Part shown: positions 62,169-64,000 of the stretch, one piece after another | How the letters are laid out: each line of letters starts with the position of its first letter | How positions within the stretch are numbered: the first letter of the stretch is position 1 | Source of the DNA: Larkinella knui | GTDB lineage: Bacteria > Bacteroidota > Bacteroidia > Cytophagales > Spirosomataceae | DNA length: 64,000 bases | Direction of reading: 5' to 3' | NCBI RefSeq assembly: GCF_003858645.1 | Contig: NZ_RQJP01000001.1 | Coordinates: 434,001 to 498,000 of the forward strand | Made by a program: the position numbers and the translations under genes | Notes under the pieces: model-generated | Databases searched by the model: none | What the model was told of the DNA's origin: nothing | What the model saw: the letters and a program-made list of their open reading frames with translations, nothing else

Positions 62169-63318
62169 ATCAAACCGCAAGGCTTCGAACGGGCGCATCC
62201 GTTCGGGTTTTGTCTGGAAACCTACTGCCGGTATTCTTGGAACGCTTCTGGCTTTTGCCATCGCGTATGGCTGTAACCGAAAAGAAGAAGGCATCCATCC
62301 GGCATTGAAAGACCTGACCGAAGCGGTATACGCGTCGGGCAGCATTTATCCGAGAAATGAATACAAAGTGCTGGCCAATGCCGACGGAACGTTGCAGCAA
62401 AAACTGGTGAGTGAAGGCGATTCCGTGCGCCGGAACCAACTGTTGTTTGTGCTGGAAGGCATTACGCAGGGCGCGCGCGAACAGGCTGCGGCCAACATTT
62501 ACCGGCAGTCACAGGCCAATCTGGGGGCCAACTCGCCGGTTTTGGCTGAACTCGAAGCGCAGGTTCGGACCGCCCAAACCCGCCTGGCCAATGACTCGGT
62601 CAATTACAGCCGGTTCCGGGATTTGTACCAGCAGAATGCCACTTCCAAAGCCGAACTGGAGCGTGCGCAACTGGCTTATCAGACGTCGCGAAATGACTAT
62701 GCGGCCCGGCGCAGTTCTCTGCAACGAACCCGGAATCAGTTGTATGTCGATCTGCAAAACTCCAGGAGTCAATACGTGGCTACGGGGCAGGAGCAGGGCA
62801 ACACCCGCGTTCGGAGTTTTGTGGATGGTAAAGTGTACGAAATTTTGAAAGAGCCGGGCGAGGTGGTTCGCCGGAACGACCAGCTGGCGTTGATCGGCAG
62901 CGGGCGGGACGTGTTTGTGAAACTGGCCGTCGACGAAAGTGATTTTGGTAAAATCCGGGTAGGGCAGGCCGTCATGGTGAAAGCGGATGTGTACCCCGAT
63001 AAAGTATTCAAGGCCCGGGTTCGAAAAATCTATCCGAAACTGAACCGGGTCGATCAGTCGTTTCGGGTTGATGCTGATTTCGAGGGGGAGCTTCCCGATG
63101 CGTATTACGGCCTGACGGTCGAAGCTAACATCATCATCAGCCAGAATAACCGGGTGCTGACCATTCCCAAGTCGTATGTTGTGGGAAACGACAGCGTTTG
63201 GGTGACCGAAAACGGGGATAAAAAGAAAGTAAAAATTGTGAAAGGAGCCGAAAATTTCGATCTGGTCCAGGTGAAAGGCGGTTTGAACGAGAAGTCGGTG
63301 ATCGTTAATCCGGAATAA
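62158..63318 (+). CDS. HlyD/MacA-type periplasmic adaptor lipoprotein
   Basis: The ATG at 62158 gives 386 residues and overlaps the TolC gene. An N-terminal hydrophobic stretch ends in a lipobox-like AIAYGC. The biotinyl-lipoyl-like half (VLANADGTLQQKLVSEGDSV), a coiled-coil hairpin (LEAQVRTAQTRLANDSVNYS and TSKAELERAQLAYQTSRNDY), the returning lipoyl half (SFVDGKVYEILKEPGEVVRR) and a beta-barrel (FVKLAVDESDFGKIRVGQAV) follow. It should bridge the inner-membrane permease and the TolC tunnel. Substrate is unknown. Confidence 0.92.
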   Translation: MDTESNRKASNGRIRSGFVWKPTAGILGTLLAFAIAYGCNRKEEGIHPALKDLTEAVYASGSIYPRNEYKVLANADGTLQQKLVSEGDSVRRNQLLFVLEGITQGAREQAAANIYRQSQANLGANSPVLAELEAQVRTAQTRLANDSVNYSRFRDLYQQNATSKAELERAQLAYQTSRNDYAARRSSLQRTRNQLYVDLQNSRSQYVATGQEQGNTRVRSFVDGKVYEILKEPGEVVRRNDQLALIGSGRDVFVKLAVDESDFGKIRVGQAVMVKADVYPDKVFKARVRKIYPKLNRVDQSFRVDADFEGELPDAYYGLTVEANIIISQNNRVLTIPKSYVVGNDSVWVTENGDKKKVKIVKGAENFDLVQVKGGLNEKSVIVNPE

Positions 63319-63331
63319 AGCTGAAAAGTGG

Positions 63332-63401
63332 TATCGCGGAGTTTAGCAAAGAAAATAGAACTTCGCTCACCTCTTTTTCCTCCGCTGACCTCCTCGAAAT
63401 A
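63332..63401. repeat. degenerate inverted repeat, tatcgcgga family
   Basis: tatcgcggag at 63332-63341 faces ctcctcgaaata near 63401, with ctccgct/agcaaag remnants inside. The pairing is weak, but the order of words is that of the elements at 31998 and 41741. It lies between the adaptor and permease genes. Confidence 0.4.
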
Positions 63402-63415
63402 ACTCTCTAAAGTCT

Positions 63416-64000
63416 ATGAATCTCAAAATTACAACCCAGATTGCCCGCACCCATTTAATGGCGAAGAAGCGGCAAACGCTCGTTGCCATGCTGGGCGTAA
63501 CGTTCGGGATTGCTATGTTCATCACCATGATTTCGTTCATGCAGGGCGTCAACCAGTTCCTGGAAGATTCGGCACTGGACGCCAGCCCGCACGTCCGGAT
63601 GTATAACGAAGTGAACACGCAGCGGCCCGCTTTGATCGACCAGTTGAACCGGAGCGACTCGGCTTTTAACGTCATTTACCACCAGAAACCGAAAGAGCAA
63701 TTGTCGCGCCTGAAAAACGGGTTGCTCATTGCCCGGCGCATTGGCAGGGAACCGGGTGTTCTGGGCGTTTCGCCCCAACTCAGCACGCAGGTTTTCTACA
63801 ACAATGGCCCAATTCAGATTTCGGGTACCATCGCCGGTGTCGACATCGATCGGGAGAACCGGCTTTACAATCTGAAATCGCGGTTAAAATCCGGAACCAT
63901 CGGCGCCTTGCAAAGCAATCCGAACGGGCTGATTATGGGTCACGTGCTGGCCCGAAAGCTCAATGTGCACACGGGTGATAAAGTGAGTGTGACGACGCCG
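63416..64000 (+). CDS. MacB/LolC-type ABC transporter permease (3' end beyond window)
   Basis: From the ATG at 63416, 195 codons run off the right edge. The N-terminal cytosolic helix (MNLKITTQIARTHLMAKKRQ), the first membrane span (TLVAMLGVTFGIAMFITMIS) and the start of the MacB-like periplasmic domain (QVFYNNGPIQISGTIAGVDI, NPNGLIMGHVLARKLNVHTG) are visible. It lacks the prefix domain of the four permeases at 45-56 kb and resembles the LolC/LolE branch more. It is the inner-membrane part of the TolC/adaptor efflux system; the ATPase gene may follow outside the window. Confidence 0.88.
   Translation, partial: MNLKITTQIARTHLMAKKRQTLVAMLGVTFGIAMFITMISFMQGVNQFLEDSALDASPHVRMYNEVNTQRPALIDQLNRSDSAFNVIYHQKPKEQLSRLKNGLLIARRIGREPGVLGVSPQLSTQVFYNNGPIQISGTIAGVDIDRENRLYNLKSRLKSGTIGALQSNPNGLIMGHVLARKLNVHTGDKVSVTTP

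Overview
The window is chromosomal DNA (roughly 53% GC by eye) from a Bacteroidota bacterium. Two SusC/SusD pairs, a FecI/FecR-type regulatory pair, DUF2490 and DUF4386 proteins and 'permease-prefix' FtsX transporters together point to the class Cytophagia, probably a Spirosoma/Larkinella-like member of the Cytophagaceae/Spirosomataceae. That placement is inferred from gene content, not from a marker-gene phylogeny. I saw no rRNA, tRNA, CRISPR array, insertion sequence or phage gene.

Layout. 1-4.2 kb: the N-terminal 322 residues of a DegT-type PLP aminotransferase (minus strand, running off the left edge), a polytopic membrane protein, a TonB-C-domain protein and a probable AAC(6') aminoglycoside acetyltransferase. 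4.3-23.8 kb (minus strand): one large nutrient-acquisition locus. An ECF sigma factor and a FecR anti-sigma factor are followed by a SusC with an STN signalling domain, its SusD, a second SusC/SusD pair without STN, and then four exported enzymes: a ceramidase-like hydrolase, a PhoPQ-related alpha/beta hydrolase, a purple-acid-phosphatase-like metallophosphatase and a glycerophosphodiester phosphodiesterase. A second metallophosphatase lies upstream of the sigma gene. No glycoside hydrolase is present, so the substrate is more likely a phospholipid, sphingolipid or other phosphodiester polymer than a plain polysaccharide. 23.9-32 kb (plus strand): divergent from that locus is an array of three paralogous exported proteins that combine an N-terminal beta-propeller-like half with a C-terminal all-alpha half, with an exported YdjC/ChbG-type deacetylase between the first and second. 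I do not recognise this system.

32-45 kb holds mostly single genes: a DUF2490 outer-membrane protein, a MORN/TonB-like protein, a GH43 enzyme, a small lipoprotein, a 54-residue membrane peptide, groES-groEL, a Crp/Fnr regulator with two downstream genes, a GNAT enzyme and two tandem secreted paralogs of unknown function. 44.9-56 kb: a PadR regulator overlapping the first of four tandem FtsX/MacB-type permeases, all with the same N-terminal prefix domain and none with an ATPase nearby. 56-64 kb: an aminotransferase plus prephenate dehydrogenase, a DUF697 GTPase, a lipoprotein, and a TolC / membrane-fusion protein / permease efflux operon cut by the right edge.

A recurring feature is the intergenic DNA. 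Many gaps contain long, near-perfect inverted repeats that fall into recognisable families: one with tatcgcgga ends, one of ctctgat/aactctg type, one of gaagagttaa type. They sit hard against stop or start codons and in two cases supply coding sequence for the C terminus of a protein. Two short motif families are also repeated upstream of the secreted paralogs and of padR, suggesting a shared local regulon.
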